A stretch of DNA of 64,000 nucleotides from Termitomyces sp. T153 (lineage: Eukaryota; Basidiomycota; Agaricomycetes; Agaricales; Lyophyllaceae), in the NCBI GenBank assembly GCA_018296165.2, contig JACKQL020000097.1, positions 62,001 to 126,000 of the forward strand, read 5' to 3'. The notes under the pieces were generated by a model. That model saw only the letters and a program-made list of their open reading frames with translations, searched no databases and had not been told where the DNA came from. Shown here piece by piece: positions 33,890-45,926 of this stretch (its first letter is position 1; every line of letters starts with the position of its first letter). Both the position numbers and the translations under genes were made by a program.

Positions 33890-35432
33890 CTAGCACACAG
33901 ATGGCAAAGAGCTCTGGCTTGAGGAGGACAATGTTGCCATTATCTCCTGCTCCAGTGCCATGGTCAGTCTGCCTGGACAGTGCATCCAGTTTGCCCATGC
34001 TCCATCCTAGTTTGTAGTGCAGTGAGAAGTCAAAGTTGGCCAGATATAGAGACCACCGAGCTTGATGTCAATTGAGTTTCTTAGCAGAACAGAAGTACTC
34101 CAAGTTCTTATGGTCTGTCCAGACTTCAAACTTATGCCATGCACCCTCAAGGAAATGCCACCATTCTTCAAAGGATCAAATAATTGCCAGCATCTCCTTG
34201 TTATGGATCTCATAGTTTCATTCCACCAGATTAAGGCTCTTGGAGTAGAAGGCTACTGGATGCCATTTGCCATTCTCTTTTGACTGCTAGGAGAGGACTG
34301 CCCCTATAGCAAAGTCTGAGCTATCTGCTTCCACACAGAATGGAGCATCATCATTGGGGAACAGGAGGACTGGCTTTGAGGTCACAGATTGCTTGAGGGC
34401 ATCAAAGGCAGCTTGCTGTGGGGGCTCCCACTTCCATGCAGTATCCTTAACTGTGAGGTCAAAGAGGGGTCATGCATGGTGAGAGAAATCCTATATGAAC
34501 CTCTGATAGAAATTGACAAACCCAAGAAAGGCCTAAACTTCCTTCTTGTTTCTTGGCTTGGGCCACTCTGCTACCCCTGCCACTTCAATGGGGTCCATCT
34601 CAGCCATTCCATGTGAAATGATCAAACCCAGGTACTCCACTTTAGTCTGTTCAAATTTGCACTTCTCAGGCTTTCAATAGAGCTGGTGTTGGTGGAGGCA
34701 TTCCAAGACCATGCATGTGACCTGGCAATGCTCCTCCCAAGTTCTTATGTAGATGAGGATATCATCAAGATACATGCAGACAACACCTTCCACAATCAGA
34801 TCACAGAAAATGTCATTCATCATAGTCTGAAAGGTGGCTGGGCTATTGGTGAGACCAAAGAACATTACCAGAGGTTCAAAGAGTCTGTGATTAGTTTGGA
34901 ATGCTGCCTTCCACTCATCCCCTTCTTTGATGCATACATTGTTGTAGCCCTAGTGGACATCCAACTTTGTAAAGTAGCATGCACCTCAAAGATTGTTGAC
35001 AAGTTCTGAGATGAGTGGCAAAGGATAGTGGTTCTTCACTGTCATCACATTCAGGACATGATAATTCTGAACCAGCTGAAGAGACCTATCCTTCTTCTTA
35101 ATAAAGAAGACTGGGGAGGCCATTGGAGACTTAGAGGGTCATATTTGTCCTGAGCTAAGATTCTCTTACAGGAAAGTGTCCAGCTCATCCTGTTCATGGG
35201 GTGCAAGTGGATAGACCTTGCAACTGGAGGGCTCTGCATCTGGTATCAGCTCAATTGCATGATCCCACTGCTTGTGCTCTGGAAGTGAATCAAGGGAGGC
35301 CTTGGAGAATACATCCTCAAAGTTATGGAGGTGATTGCGAACAGTGCTATGGAAAGGCTTTGGCTGTGAATTTGCTGCAAATGCCTCAGCCAGATGCTGG
35401 GAAGTTGTCTGACTGGCCCAAATCTCTGCCAC
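33890..35432 (-). pseudogene. Gypsy B RT and RNase H
   Basis: 35,166-35,432 has the RT start (FEDVFSKASLDSLPEHKQWD, AIELIPDAEPSSCKVYPLAP). 34,674-34,865 has GLTNSPATFQTMMNDIF and the catalytic YLDDILIY (YLDD codons at 34,761-34,772). RNase H debris follows to about 33,900. Multiple stops. Confidence 0.8.
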
Positions 35433-35465
35433 TGTAGGAGGGGGGCGGAGGGTTGTAGCATAGAT

Positions 35466-36302
35466 TCAATCACCCACCTCTATGGTCTCATCTGAGGACT
35501 CTGCATCTGGAGTACAGGTCCATTCTCCTTCACCTTCCTCTTCCTCTGGAGATTCACACCCAACACCTTGGACATCCTCATAGAGGGCCTCTCTATGAGG
35601 GAATGCCAGAGGGGGAGGACTCGGGAGGTTGATATCAGCATAAGAGAGATGCCCAGCATGACAAGCATGCATAGCAGCATGCTCACAAACTTTGGCTCCC
35701 TGCTCTTTATGGGCTTCTTCTGCGCAGGTAATGCAGCAATATAGGCAATGACTCATCTCCACCTCACCCTTAGTCCAGTCAATCTCTGGATTGTATTCAC
35801 ATAGCCAAGTGAACCCCAAGATCATGTCTTGCTTCCCCAAACTAGTGACAGTAAAAGCAGCTCGCTCTGAGTGGTCTTAGTAGTGGAGGACCAGGTCCAC
35901 CACAGAGCAAATAGAGCCAGCTTTATTGAGCATGCCATAGACATTGTATACAGGGACAGAACAAAGGAAGAGGCCTGTTGCACCACTGTCAAGGAGAGCA
36001 ACCACACTTTGGGTCTGCTAGGTGTCTGTCATCTCAATTTCCATCTGTAGCTTCAAGGAGTTGGTAGAAGGAGTGGAAGCAACAACATAACAATGAGGGA
36101 GGTGGCATTCCCATGCAGAGATCCAAAGGCATGGGCTGGGGAGTGTGTTTCTGGCTGAGACTTTAGCTGGAGGGGGAGTTTGTATGTCTGAGGAGGGGCT
36201 TATTGTTTCAGGCATAGTATCAACAATGGCAACAGATATATTGGATTCTATGGACAGGGAAGTGAAACAATTAGTACTGGGCAATGGAGGCATACTGGTC
36301 AT
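35466..36302 (-). pseudogene. Gypsy B protease region
   Basis: Contains a Ser/Pro-rich linker, then a protease-like part ending in MILGFTWLCEYNPEIDWTKG, the ILGxxWLxxxNPxIDW motif that closes Ty3/Gypsy proteases. The acidic segment after it (ESPEEEEGEGEWT) leads to RT. The active-site Asp region near 35,980 is frameshifted. Confidence 0.6.
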
Positions 36303-37552
36303 CTGTTGCCCTTTTAAAAATCCTCAGACTCTGTAGGAACCTCCTCCAATCCATTGGCCACTTCCTCAGAATGGACAGCTATAGGTGTATCTGAAGAGAG
36401 AGTTCCTATGGCATCCCAGGCTGCAAGGAGTTGGATGAGCAGCTCTTCTTGCTCTGATGCTGACAAGTAGTGAACTTCTAGCCCTTGAAGACAGTAATGG
36501 GCAAAATGACCTGTCTTTCCACAGCATCAATACAGCAAGGGGGTGGTGGACCACTGTTGGGAAGCATCAACATCCATTGGGACTCCTTGGGGTAGGGAGT
36601 GCAGGGGAGCAACATGAGGCATGAAGAAAGGAGCTGCACCTGGTCATGAGGATTCTGGTGCAGGTGCAGAAAAGGGAGCTTGGGGAGTGAACCCTCCATG
36701 AGAAAAGGAGAAGGTCAAGGGTTGCATCCGCTGCAGCTCACATTGCAGTTCCATGAGCTGCCACTGCTCGCATGCCACCTTGTACCAGGTATTGACATGC
36801 TCATCATCTGGGCACCTCTCTGCCATGCTGTCTATACAATCCCTGAGGGAGGGGTGGAGTCCGTCATGGAAGGTTAGGCAGAGTTGTAGACTGTCCAGAT
36901 ATCCAGCCTGTTCAACTAAGGCATGGAAGGAGTCAATGTACTCATCAAGTGACCACTTTCCTTGACTATACTAAGTTTGGTCTCAAAGGAAAAGTGCTGT
37001 GGTTTTGGCAGGGTCCAGGGGGAAGAACTCTGCTTGGAACTCCTTCTGAAACTCTGTCCAGCTAGAGAAACTCTCCACTCCTCCTGGTTGTCAAAAGATA
37101 CACAGTGCATAAGTTGAGGCTTGACCAGCCTTTATGTAGGAGAGGACCCAGGCAATTTTCAAGGCATCTGAGGTAAAGGCTTCACCACTCAGCTGGATAT
37201 AGGTAATGCAGGACTGGAGGAAACATTCTCCAGCCTTACAATCTCCATCATATACATCAGGGAGTGCAGGATGAGGGAGTTTGGAATGAGGAGCTAAAAG
37301 GCCTAAGCCAGATGCAGATGCAAACTGTTCTGCAGCAGCTGGAGCCAACAAGCCTGAGCTAGGTGCAGACACAAACCATTTGGCATCTGCTGGGGGCATC
37401 AAAGGAGTGGTAGGAGCAAGGGGGAGATGTTCCAAAAGGGCTTGTAGAGAAAGGGACACTGCTTCAGTAGTTTGACAGAGTCCAGTGAGTTCAGCCATGT
37501 GGGAAGTAAGGGAGGCTTGGGTAAGTTGAACCTGTGTCTCCAGGGACAGCAA
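36300..37552 (-). pseudogene. Gypsy B gag
   Basis: 37,091-37,552 encodes a coiled-coil-like start (LETQVQLTQASLTSHMAELT), then a linker and the gag core (LPDVYDGDCKAGECFLQSCI, ALKIAWVLSYIKAGQAS). Later frames carry WYKVACEQWQLMELQCELQR and a degraded zinc-knuckle region near 36,500. Frameshifted. Confidence 0.65.
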
Positions 37553-37739
37553 ACAGCTCCAGGCATCATCCTGGGGGGGCTTGAAGCATCAGGGGGAGGT
37601 GCTGGAGGGGTTGGCTGGGTCATAGGAAGGGCACAGAGGCACTAAGACACTGGTGGGAGAGAGACCTTTTGAGGAACCAAGTAGAAGCTCAAGTAACCAA
37701 AAAGGGGGCTCCCAGACCAAATCTAGAGACTTGTTCTGC

Positions 37740-38180
37740 TGTAAGGGTGACCTTTGGAGGCTGTGGCTCAATCACACAGCTGGCAAAGAGAAATCCAAAG
37801 TCTATTCAGTACTGTACAGTGTCTACTGAGATAACTACTCACCTGGCAAAGAGAAATCCAAAGAGAACAAGTCTGGGGATCCCCTAGGCCAGGTGTGACA
37901 CTTCAGAGGCTTCAGAAGCATGAGAAACAACTGTACAGTATGACAGATAAAAAAGACACAAGTGATGTGTCAGCAATCGGTCAGCAGTTACATAAGCCAG
38001 TGGCAGTGTCAAAGGGGCCACACTTGTCTGAATTATTGACAGAGAACTGGTGCAGCCTGAGGGCTGAAACTAGGACCAACAGATAGGGAAAAGGAAGGAG
38101 AATAAAGGAAAACTATAACGGAGCAAATCTGACAAGAACTGGAGAAGGAGAAGGGGAAATAAATGAGACGTCCCCTGACA
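37740..38180 (-). repeat. 5' LTR of Gypsy B
   Basis: 441 bp, same length and near-identical sequence to 30,689-31,129. Followed by the CAGAG target duplicate. Confidence 0.92.
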
Positions 38181-38185
38181 CAGAG

Positions 38186-41130
38186 TCTATTATGGCTCTG
38201 GTGCAGTCATTGGCCCCCCCTTGGCAGTCATACCCACTGCTGCCTACTGAGGTGCATTCATCAAATGCCCCATCTTCAGCTTCAAGCATGTTGGGGCATC
38301 CAATGGCCACCTCAACTAGCAAAAGAAAAGGGAAGGCAACTGCAACATTGCCATTCATACCAGCACAGGAGAGTAGCACCTCTTTACTGACCACTTGGAA
38401 GATGGTCAAGCAATGCTTCTCCACAAAGGAGAAGGGCAAGGGCAAAGTGAAAGAGCCTGAGCCCTCCACTGTTGCAAATGAGCAGCTTGCTCACCTTCTC
38501 CAGCAGCTCCATAAAGCCAGAGTACCAGAGGACATTGGGGCAGATATCCTTGATAATCCAGTAGTGCAATTAGCACTATCTCAGGTTCTGAACAAACTTG
38601 ACATTGTTTGAAACCAAAGAGATGAGGCCTGGACAGACCTCTTTTACTCAGCATTGGAGAAAGGGAAGTGGGTAGCATTCCCTCCTCATTCTCCAGAGGC
38701 AAAGAAGGCTTGTACAGAGCCTTTTGTGTTTGTCATGGGCTCCTTGACTCAGAGGGCTCCACTAGTGCCCTATGAGGATGTTGTGCCTGCTAGTGATAAC
38801 CAGAAGATGGACAAGCACCCTGACTTTAGGGCACCCTCATCTATAGCTGACCATCAAAACCAGTGGCAGCCAAAGCTGGGCCATTAAAACCAGCAACAGC
38901 TAAGGCTGGCTCTGCAAAGCCAGCTACAGCTCCAGTAGTGGCAAATGACCCTGTAGTTGTTGCCATCCTGGTAGCCTTTTCAGCAAATGTGCCACAGGGA
39001 TCAGAAGTGAGAATGATTGAGGTCCACAAACCAAGGACTTATGACATCCCTACTGCTCTATCCTATGAGCACATTCCAACAGTTTACTGGGACCCCTATA
39101 GTAAAGAATTCTTTGTCACTCAAGTACAAGCTTCCTGAGTTGCAGCTGGTGCCACAGATGCATTGGACTTGGGGAGCAAGGATAATGATAATGTCCCAAT
39201 ATCTAAATGACAAATTTTAGACAGCAACTCAGAGGACAATGATGCTAAGCATTAACAAAAGGAGAAACATAATGCTAATATCAAATGGCTGTTAGCTATT
39301 GACACTGAGAAGTCCAAGCTGGACCTCAAGTGTCTGAATGATACAGTGCCTGGCTGCCTGCCAAACAGCTGGGAAACCACACTTGTGTGGGGACACTTTG
39401 AGCACTAGAATGACTTCCAGGGTATTCTACACCCCAACTTCTACTGGTTGCCAATAACCAATGCAGTCTTTGTTGGTGACAAAGTAGTCTTTGCCCACTT
39501 GACTGAGATGACAGGGATATCTCATATATTCCCAGAGTACAAGATGTTATATTGATGGGCTTCATAAGAGATGCTTATGAACCCAGAACAGCTATGGCTG
39601 ATTTCAAAGATCATCCTTAAGCACTGCCCTCACATTACTATGAAGGAGCAGATACATGCCACTGTCCTCCTCCAAGAGTTCCACCAGATCTCCTTACATA
39701 TGGCTCCAGACTGCAGGGACCACACCATGCAGCATGTCATGGAGTCAACTTTGAGAGAGTTGGAAACCTCTCTTCCCAGAGGGACCATCATTGGCAAATG
39801 GCCCCCCTGCCTTCACATTTGTTGGCCATGCTTGGCCATACAGACAACAACACCCAGGGAGTGTGGCTTAATCAAGTCCCAATCAGCTGACACTTTAACA
39901 TCAACACATGGGCACAATACATTGTGCATCATGGCCACCTATGTTTTCAGAACCTGTATTTAAGTGTAGCTATTGATGTGTTGTTGCATATAGACCAATA
40001 CTCAGTCTTCAGGTATGTACTGGGTCAGGCACTTGCCCCAATTACACTGTATGTGCAAACAGCCTATACGAGACTATTTGCTATAGTTGCTGCTCAGCCT
40101 TGTCTCCACTAAGATGCAGTTGACAACTAGTGCACTCACATAGGGAAATTTACTCCATTTACCCCCTACACTTTCACTCTGCATAGGCTTCAAGTCCTGC
40201 TTACATAAGTTGAGAATCTCAGTCAGACACAGGTGATATGTCACCTCCTAGCAAACTATGTGCCTCCCACCTAGGTGAACCATGCATATACCTATAAAAT
40301 ACACTTCTTAGATTACTATTGGTCAGGGAGTGCATTACATGTGGACCTGTTCACATGAGTTGACAATGAACATTATCATTGACTTCAGACCATAAGCATA
40401 CTCCCTGCCTTGCCAGGATATGATAGGTGGTATGCACCCACTGCTAACAATCAGGAGTGCTTCTAAGTGCTCCTGCAAATCCATGAGAGTTGTGGTCAAT
40501 TCCCACTGAGTGTGGCAGAGTGGCTGTGCTACAGGGAGTCAGCCATCTTCACTCACCTCCTGCAGTGCCCTGCAGAAGTGATGAATGCTTCCCTTGCAGA
40601 AGTGGAGGAGCCATGGAAAATGGCTCCTCTACCGAGTGCAGCTCCAACTAAGGAGGGGCCCTCTGCTTCAATAGTATCAGCTGCTACCCACCCAGCAGTG
40701 AGTTCTTGTGCATCCTCTCAGGATGTACTTACTGAGGAGTCCATGGAACTGGACTATGCCAACAACTCTTGGATGCCCACCAACCCTAGCCCAGAGATGA
40801 TTCCACAAGTCATCCCTGGCCCTTCAGACATGGCTGTAGTAACTAAAGTTGCTACCCCAGCCATCCCTGAAGCTAGACCAAGCCACTCCAGTGATATGGC
40901 TAATGATGTATCAAAGTGCTGGGCTGACATTGTAAGCAACAAGGAGGCTGTGGCCACAAAAATGCATGAACAGGCAGGGTAAACTACTTAGTGGAGTTCA
41001 CCAATCAACACTGGAAAACACAGACTAGCTGAGTGCCCAATACAATCACCCAGCATAGTTGGGCAGCATGCTAGGACATTACAATGTCCATCTTATCAAG
41101 TAGGACCATTCAGCCCTACCCCAGCCTTGA
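38186..41130 (+). pseudogene. Unrecognised degenerate ORF(s), 3' part
   Basis: Continuation of the frame cut by Gypsy B. Blocks of coding-like sequence in shifting frames include TSKRKGKATATLPFIPAQES, NEQLAHLLQQLHKARVPEDI, PRTYDIPTALSYEHIPTVYW, GHFEH-NDFQGILHPNFYWLP, MNPEQLWLISKIIL and WLCYRESAIFTHLLQCPAEV. CpG-poor. The size and the repeat setting suggest a protein carried by a larger mobile element, but I recognise no catalytic motif. Confidence 0.4.
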
Positions 41131-41366
41131 TGTAGGGGCCCATGCTTAGATCCTGGTGGAGACTCTCAGGTGGGATGCTGTATCCCATCCCCTTATTTGT
41201 TATTTGATTAGTTATGAGTCCATTGACAGACTCAAAAGGGGAGTATGTAACAGAGTGCCTGTTACCTCTCTATTTCATATTGTATACTATTACTTTATGC
41301 ATTATTATTATTTGGTAGCATCATATGACACTACCCCTAAATACTCATACTATAATAACCTTTACT

Positions 41367-42250
41367 TCATACTTTGTAAACAAGATCAATCAACTGGTTT
41401 TGACTTATGAGGTGTGAACTGTAAGCTGTGCAAACCATAATGGAAATGTTACAAATAGCCACAAGATCCACTCCAGATCTGTCAATTTCAGCTAGGAGCT
41501 TATTGATGTGGGTTTGTAGCTTAAAGTTCACAGTGAGAGTATGTTCAACTGGGCCATCTGTACTGGAGGAGTCAACTGTAATGAGGATAGTTTTGGCATT
41601 GTGGATCAGGTGTTGTTGCATACAGGTGTGCTAGTCAGAGATGGAGGGGTTCAAGGGGGTGGATACTGATTTTGGTTTGGTGCTCACTGTTTTGGCCCAC
41701 ATGTATGCAGGTGCTGAATGAGAGGTGGGGGGTGAGGAGGCAGTGAAGAGTTTCATGATAACTATGTTGAGTGAGGATGAGACAGATTCAACCTGGGTAG
41801 AGGCACTCTTTAGAGCTAGAATAGTCTCCACTTAGGCCATGTCATTTTCAGAGGCAAAGTTGAAGGAAGAAGCAATGCAGTGAGTGATGGGTTCAACATG
41901 CTCAAGTACCTTGGACATGACTGCATCAATCAGGGCATTTGATACTTTGTTATTCACATTGTTCTCCAGCAAGAGCACAACTGCAAGGACTGCATTCTTT
42001 GCTTTGATATTGAGCTTCAGCCCTTTTGAGGTGATGACTGCAGTCATGAGCACAAGAGTGGGCTTCATGCAGTCATATGGCTCCTCTGCAAGAATCCAAC
42101 CTTTTGCCTTGAGCCATCAATGAGCTTCCTGAGCTGTTTTGATTGGCCTGCTATGTACAAGCAGCAGGGCCCCAAATTTGGAGCAGGTCAGGAGTTGTTG
42201 GATTATAGCCAGGGTCCCCACATAGCTAGCACCCCCTGAGGGGGTTTCAA
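41367..42250 (-). pseudogene. LINE-type ORF1-like remnant
   Basis: Minus-strand blocks read FGALLLVHSRPIKTAQEA, WILAEEPYDCMKPTLVLMTA, NAVLAVVLLLENNVNNKVSN, ALKSASTQVESVSSSLN and AKTILITVDSSS. This order (helical region, Pro/Thr-rich linker, short alpha/beta region) resembles the gag-like first ORF of agaricomycete non-LTR retrotransposons, from memory of such sequences. No endonuclease or RT follows in the window, so the copy is truncated. Confidence 0.4.
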
Positions 42251-43260
42251 TAGTGGTGACCTGGTGGTCATGGGAGTTCCAGGCAAACAGAGGGTTTGGT
42301 GAGCAGATTACTCTCTTGAGGTGTAGGCTTATGAGCTGCAGTAGCAGGTCTTGCTAGTAAAATGCTATCTAATTCCACAGAAGTGCCAGGAACCTGAAAG
42401 GGATGATGATGGTTGCAGATCAAGACATGTCCCCAAATGATGAGCATACAAATGACAGCATCAGACTTTAACAAACTGAAACATTCCCAAATATGGGATG
42501 ATCAGTTTGACATGGTAGTTATATCATTTGTCATGTACTGTTGCAGCAACTGGTTTATAATCAGTCATATGATCATTCTTACATCAACATTGTTCACTTG
42601 AGCAGTTACTCTGGTAGGGCTTACAGCTGGAGGGCACATCAGATCATTGTCCAACATGCTGTTCCAAACCAAATGACAAACAAACATGTTTTCAATCCTT
42701 GTTCCAAATGCATTGTGAATTTTGCTTTCCTTTTGTCTTTTCTACTGATTTTTTTCATGTTTTTCTTGTTTCATTTTCTTGTTCTATACAACACTATTCC
42801 ACTACCCTATTTCATTTCAGTGTGGCTTTGCTGCTGGCACATGTGGCTTGGCTGCCAGCAACATTTTTTTTGTATCATAGTCTTGGATCCTTTTATCAAA
42901 TTAGTGTATGAAAATGTTTTTATTAAGAAGTCTATTGTATTTTCTACATATATCATCATTACACTGCTCTTGTCCTCACTAAGTGATCAGTGACCCGCCA
43001 TATGTAGTCCTCGGAACTGCCGTGTGCCGCAACAGCCCATCCTCGATGGTTTACGAAGTCACTGCCACGGCCTCAACATCACAAGTTGTGCCTAGCACTA
43101 CATCTATGCGAGAACTGACTCCTCTCGCGAGTGAGTCTTGGGGAAAAGATTGCGGTACGCGTCAGGGACACGTACGGGAGACGTGTACCGTGCAGCACAG
43201 GCATAAGGGAGGGTTTTCGGAGGTGAAACAACTGTACAGTCGGCTGTATATTACCGGAGA
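42251..43260. other. TE-to-gene-space boundary, no gene recognised
   Basis: AT-rich, CpG-poor to about 42,985, then CpG-normal. An imperfect hairpin (CGGTACGCGTC / GACGTGTACCG) is at 43,153-43,190. No supported ORF. Confidence 0.35.
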
Positions 43261-43272
43261 CGGAACTCGGGA

Positions 43273-43307
43273 CATACCTCAGTCGTTGACACCAAGACTG
43301 AGGTATG
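43273..43307. repeat. Perfect 12-bp stem hairpin, loop partly repeated 110 bp on
   Basis: CATACCTCAGTC at 43,273-43,284 pairs with GACTGAGGTATG at 43,296-43,307 across an 11-nt loop. The loop and right arm (CGTTGACACCAAGACTGAG) recur near 43,392-43,411. Related CCCTCAGT...ACTGAGGG hairpins occur in the LTR-like sequences at about 49,880 and 56,921. Confidence 0.6.
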
Positions 43308-43912
43308 CCCCATGTCACTGATAGTACGATACACAGGCTAACATATACCTTAGTCATCGTGTCAATTAGGGATATGATCCATCGATACAGCCGTTGACAC
43401 CAAGACTGAGTTATCGTGTCAATTAATAACCTTTAACCTTATGGCCAATGCTGCTGTGACGTACTTTCAGCATTCGGCAGACATAAAAATGACCTGGCCA
43501 TCGTGTTCATTGTAGGCCTTTGGAGTGTACAATCACTGATCAGTGTCAGGATCATTTGACCGGAAGAGAATGACAACAAATTGTCTTCATAACATGCTGG
43601 ATTCATGATATCCTTGATCTTGGTGGCTATTTTTTCGTCTGATTGACTTATCATCTTTTTCGCTATTGATAATATAGCCATGTAACGTCATATATGTACA
43701 GTGTCGAACTCAAGTGCTTTCAAGCTATAGCTAATGTACTCTGCAAAGTGCAGTTTATCCGATATTATTGTCCTTTTCGCGCGGGGTTTTACAAAGGGTT
43801 ACAAGAAAAATCTGTCCTTTCGTCTTCGAGTTCGCAAATTATCTGCAGTATCGTGATCAGACTGAGGACAAGATATCATATATCTTAATATATATATACA
43901 ACTTACCATGCT

Positions 43913-44317
43913 TCACAAGCCACAGAATGATGGATCAACCTGGACCGATGTAGCGTCAATACGTCCCAGGAACTCTGCCCGGTTTTTCGTCAACGTGTTC
44001 ATCGCCCCCAACGCAATATTGAAGCCCGCCGCAGCATGATCTATCGCTAACACACTGATCGTGGTCGATTCAAACGTGAGGTTCCAGCATGTCCCACAAT
44101 TGGGTGAGCCAAAGCCTGCGATAGCGGCGGCACCGCCGATGTTTGGAAAGCCGGGCAGGGAACCGAAGGTCGCAAAGTTATCGACGACGGACCCTTCGGA
44201 GCAAGCAACGGTGAGCAGGGAACCTGCCTGGTTGTCATAGGTTTGATCGAAAGAGACGGTGTCGGCAAGGGATAAAATGGGAAGGACGATGAGGGACAGG
44301 ATAGACGTGAACTTCAT
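43913..44317 (-). CDS. Cerato-platanin family secreted protein
   Basis: An intact single-exon ORF of 134 aa. Residues 1-18 form a signal peptide (hydrophobic LSLIVLPILSLA). The mature part follows the cerato-platanin pattern: VSFDQTYDN near 21, TVACSEG near 37, FGSLPGFPNIGGA at 51-63, NCGTCWNL at 73-80, ISVLAIDHA near 87, FNIALGAMNTLT at 99-110 and a C-terminal FCGL. Four Cys (39, 74, 77, 132) give the two conserved disulfides. Length is normal for the family. These small secreted proteins bind chitin oligomers and act at fungal surfaces and in interactions with plants; that role is family knowledge. CpG is normal, the start is the only plausible ATG, and a TATA box lies about 100 bp upstream. 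Confidence 0.95.
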   Translation of the reverse strand: MKFTSILSLIVLPILSLADTVSFDQTYDNQAGSLLTVACSEGSVVDNFATFGSLPGFPNIGGAAAIAGFGSPNCGTCWNLTFESTTISVLAIDHAAAGFNIALGAMNTLTKNRAEFLGRIDATSVQVDPSFCGL

Positions 44318-44412
44318 GGTGAAAATTTATGAGCTAGTGGCTCGAGTGTGAAAGCGTCAAAGCAGTTGTGAGACTGAGTTTGTTGGGTGCTTTTGGCTGA
44401 AGACCCGGTCTC

Positions 44413-44420
44413 CCTTTATA
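44413..44420 (-). promoter_or_regulatory. TATA box of the cerato-platanin gene
   Basis: TATAAAGG on the minus strand (context GAGTATAAAGGGAG), about 100 bp before the start codon at 44,317. This is a typical distance for a strongly expressed fungal gene. Confidence 0.55.
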
Positions 44421-44982
44421 CTCTGAAAGCCAGCTCTTCCGGCGCGCGACTCATATATGAATTCCCATACTCAGAACTTGTCAGATACTCGGGGTTCACA
44501 AAATTATTCTGGCTCGCACAGCGGGAATCTCTTGCCGTAGACCAGCTACTGTTTCATTTTTGTCCAATGATGTACTTACGGCCAAAAAAATCACAAGGTA
44601 TCAGAGAAGACGCCGAGTGAATGGGAGAAGGGGAAGAACTTGGAAGGACACTAGTGCCAAGTATGGCATTATTCGCGGTGGTTGCTCGCCGAGGTCAGAG
44701 AAGACGTCACAAGGACTGTTTCCAGAGACAGAAGAAAGATGGCATGGCCTCGCCTTTGATGTTCGTATTCAAGTACCGTAAGGGAAGCTCCAATCCCAGG
44801 CTGCAGCAACCACGTTGACGATGTGTTCGTAGACATAATACTTCTTGGCTAGTCCTCGTGCCTACACGTAAAGTGAGAACATTTGATCTTGGAATTGTGT
44901 AACAGATGTGATCAAGATGTGATTCTGACCAAGGATGCTTTCTTACCGCGGTCAAGATTAGGGAATTTCCCAGGAATTCTAT
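44421..44982. other. Intergenic, no gene seen
   Basis: CpG-normal sequence with short overlapping chance frames on both strands. Nothing recognised. Confidence 0.3.
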
Positions 44983-45763
44983 CAAAATATTGTGGAGGCG
45001 GCCGGTAAACCCCGTGACATCTTCGGTTAAAAACCAGTCTGAACACGGTATATCGAGAAAAAACTGCCTCGGATAATGTCCAAATGTCCAAGACAGTAAA
45101 CATCCACCGCAAACGAAGAACATCGGGTGCGAAATGTTCAGGAACTGTCCTATCTCCTCCCCAAGGAGGCTGTTCAAGAAGAGGAATATCCTCGGGTCGA
45201 TAAATTTTGGACAGGCCGAGATCATAATAATACTTGACAGGCTTGAGAGTGCGAGAAGTCCGCTTCGACACTCTTCCGCTAAGGTCCCGCTTCATATGTT
45301 TTTCCCAAGGGTGAGGCGGAGAGTCAAAAAGACATGCCGTATCTGCCATGATATTGTTGGATTTACAATCGCTGGGTCAAAAACATGAATATCTGAACAT
45401 GATGACATACGAGTGACCATAGCCATGAATGATGCGATTTTCATGCATCTAATGTAAGCCCTGCAATTCAAGATTGAATACGACAAGCACTCATGAATAG
45501 AACTGGATTATGACCTTGAAGATTTGTTTGAAGAATTCTACAGCTTCCCCGATGGTCTTAAACGAAAGGAAGTTGACATTCAACAAGAACGGCGTCACAA
45601 TAAACGCTATGTGGGAGCCTCTGGGTGGATCGATGACTTCTAAGATCGGTACGCAGTGTTTCGCGGACTGGACGCAAACGTTGGAGAGGAGAGAGATCAA
45701 CCATAGGAATCTCATCTTGATGTATATTAATGTCAAGTCGTTTTAGTACTACGAGAGAACCAG
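44983..45763 (-). pseudogene. Kinase-like pseudogene, partial copy of the 46,805-48,114 gene
   Basis: Aligns with about 47,041-47,845 of the intact gene. Exon 1 is absent (similarity ends at about 45,763), so the copy starts inside exon 2. The short exon 3 carries a TAG at 45,449-45,451 within the motif before the catalytic loop. The segment that reads YYLIDFGLSEI in the parent reads YYYDLGLSKI here. The frame is lost after FAPD, and the C-terminal helices are missing. It is a broken tandem duplicate on the same strand as the parent. Confidence 0.85.
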
Positions 45764-45926
45764 GGAACGTTGATGAATGGGGCTCTCGACGTCGTCTCCC
45801 CTAGCCCTGCAACGAGCACGAGATTTCCTATGCGCTGTGTCTCCCGCTGCCCACTCCTCTATTTCTGTTCTGTTCTACTGTTCCTCGCACCAACCCACTC
45901 CCATCCAGCGTGCCTTTGCCCGTCTT

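Larger units (their letters stand above)
30689..38180 (-). mobile_element. Ty3/Gypsy 'B', full-length but dead, minus strand
   Basis: 441-bp LTRs at 30,689-31,129 and 37,740-38,180. CAGAG lies immediately outside both (30,684-30,688 and 38,181-38,185), a perfect 5-bp TSD. Read right to left it has gag, protease, RT, RNase H, integrase and chromodomain; the polypurine tract (AGAGGGGGGTGA on the minus strand) abuts the left LTR at 31,130. A younger solo LTR of another family sits in its integrase. CpG is depleted and the ORFs are broken. Confidence 0.93.
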
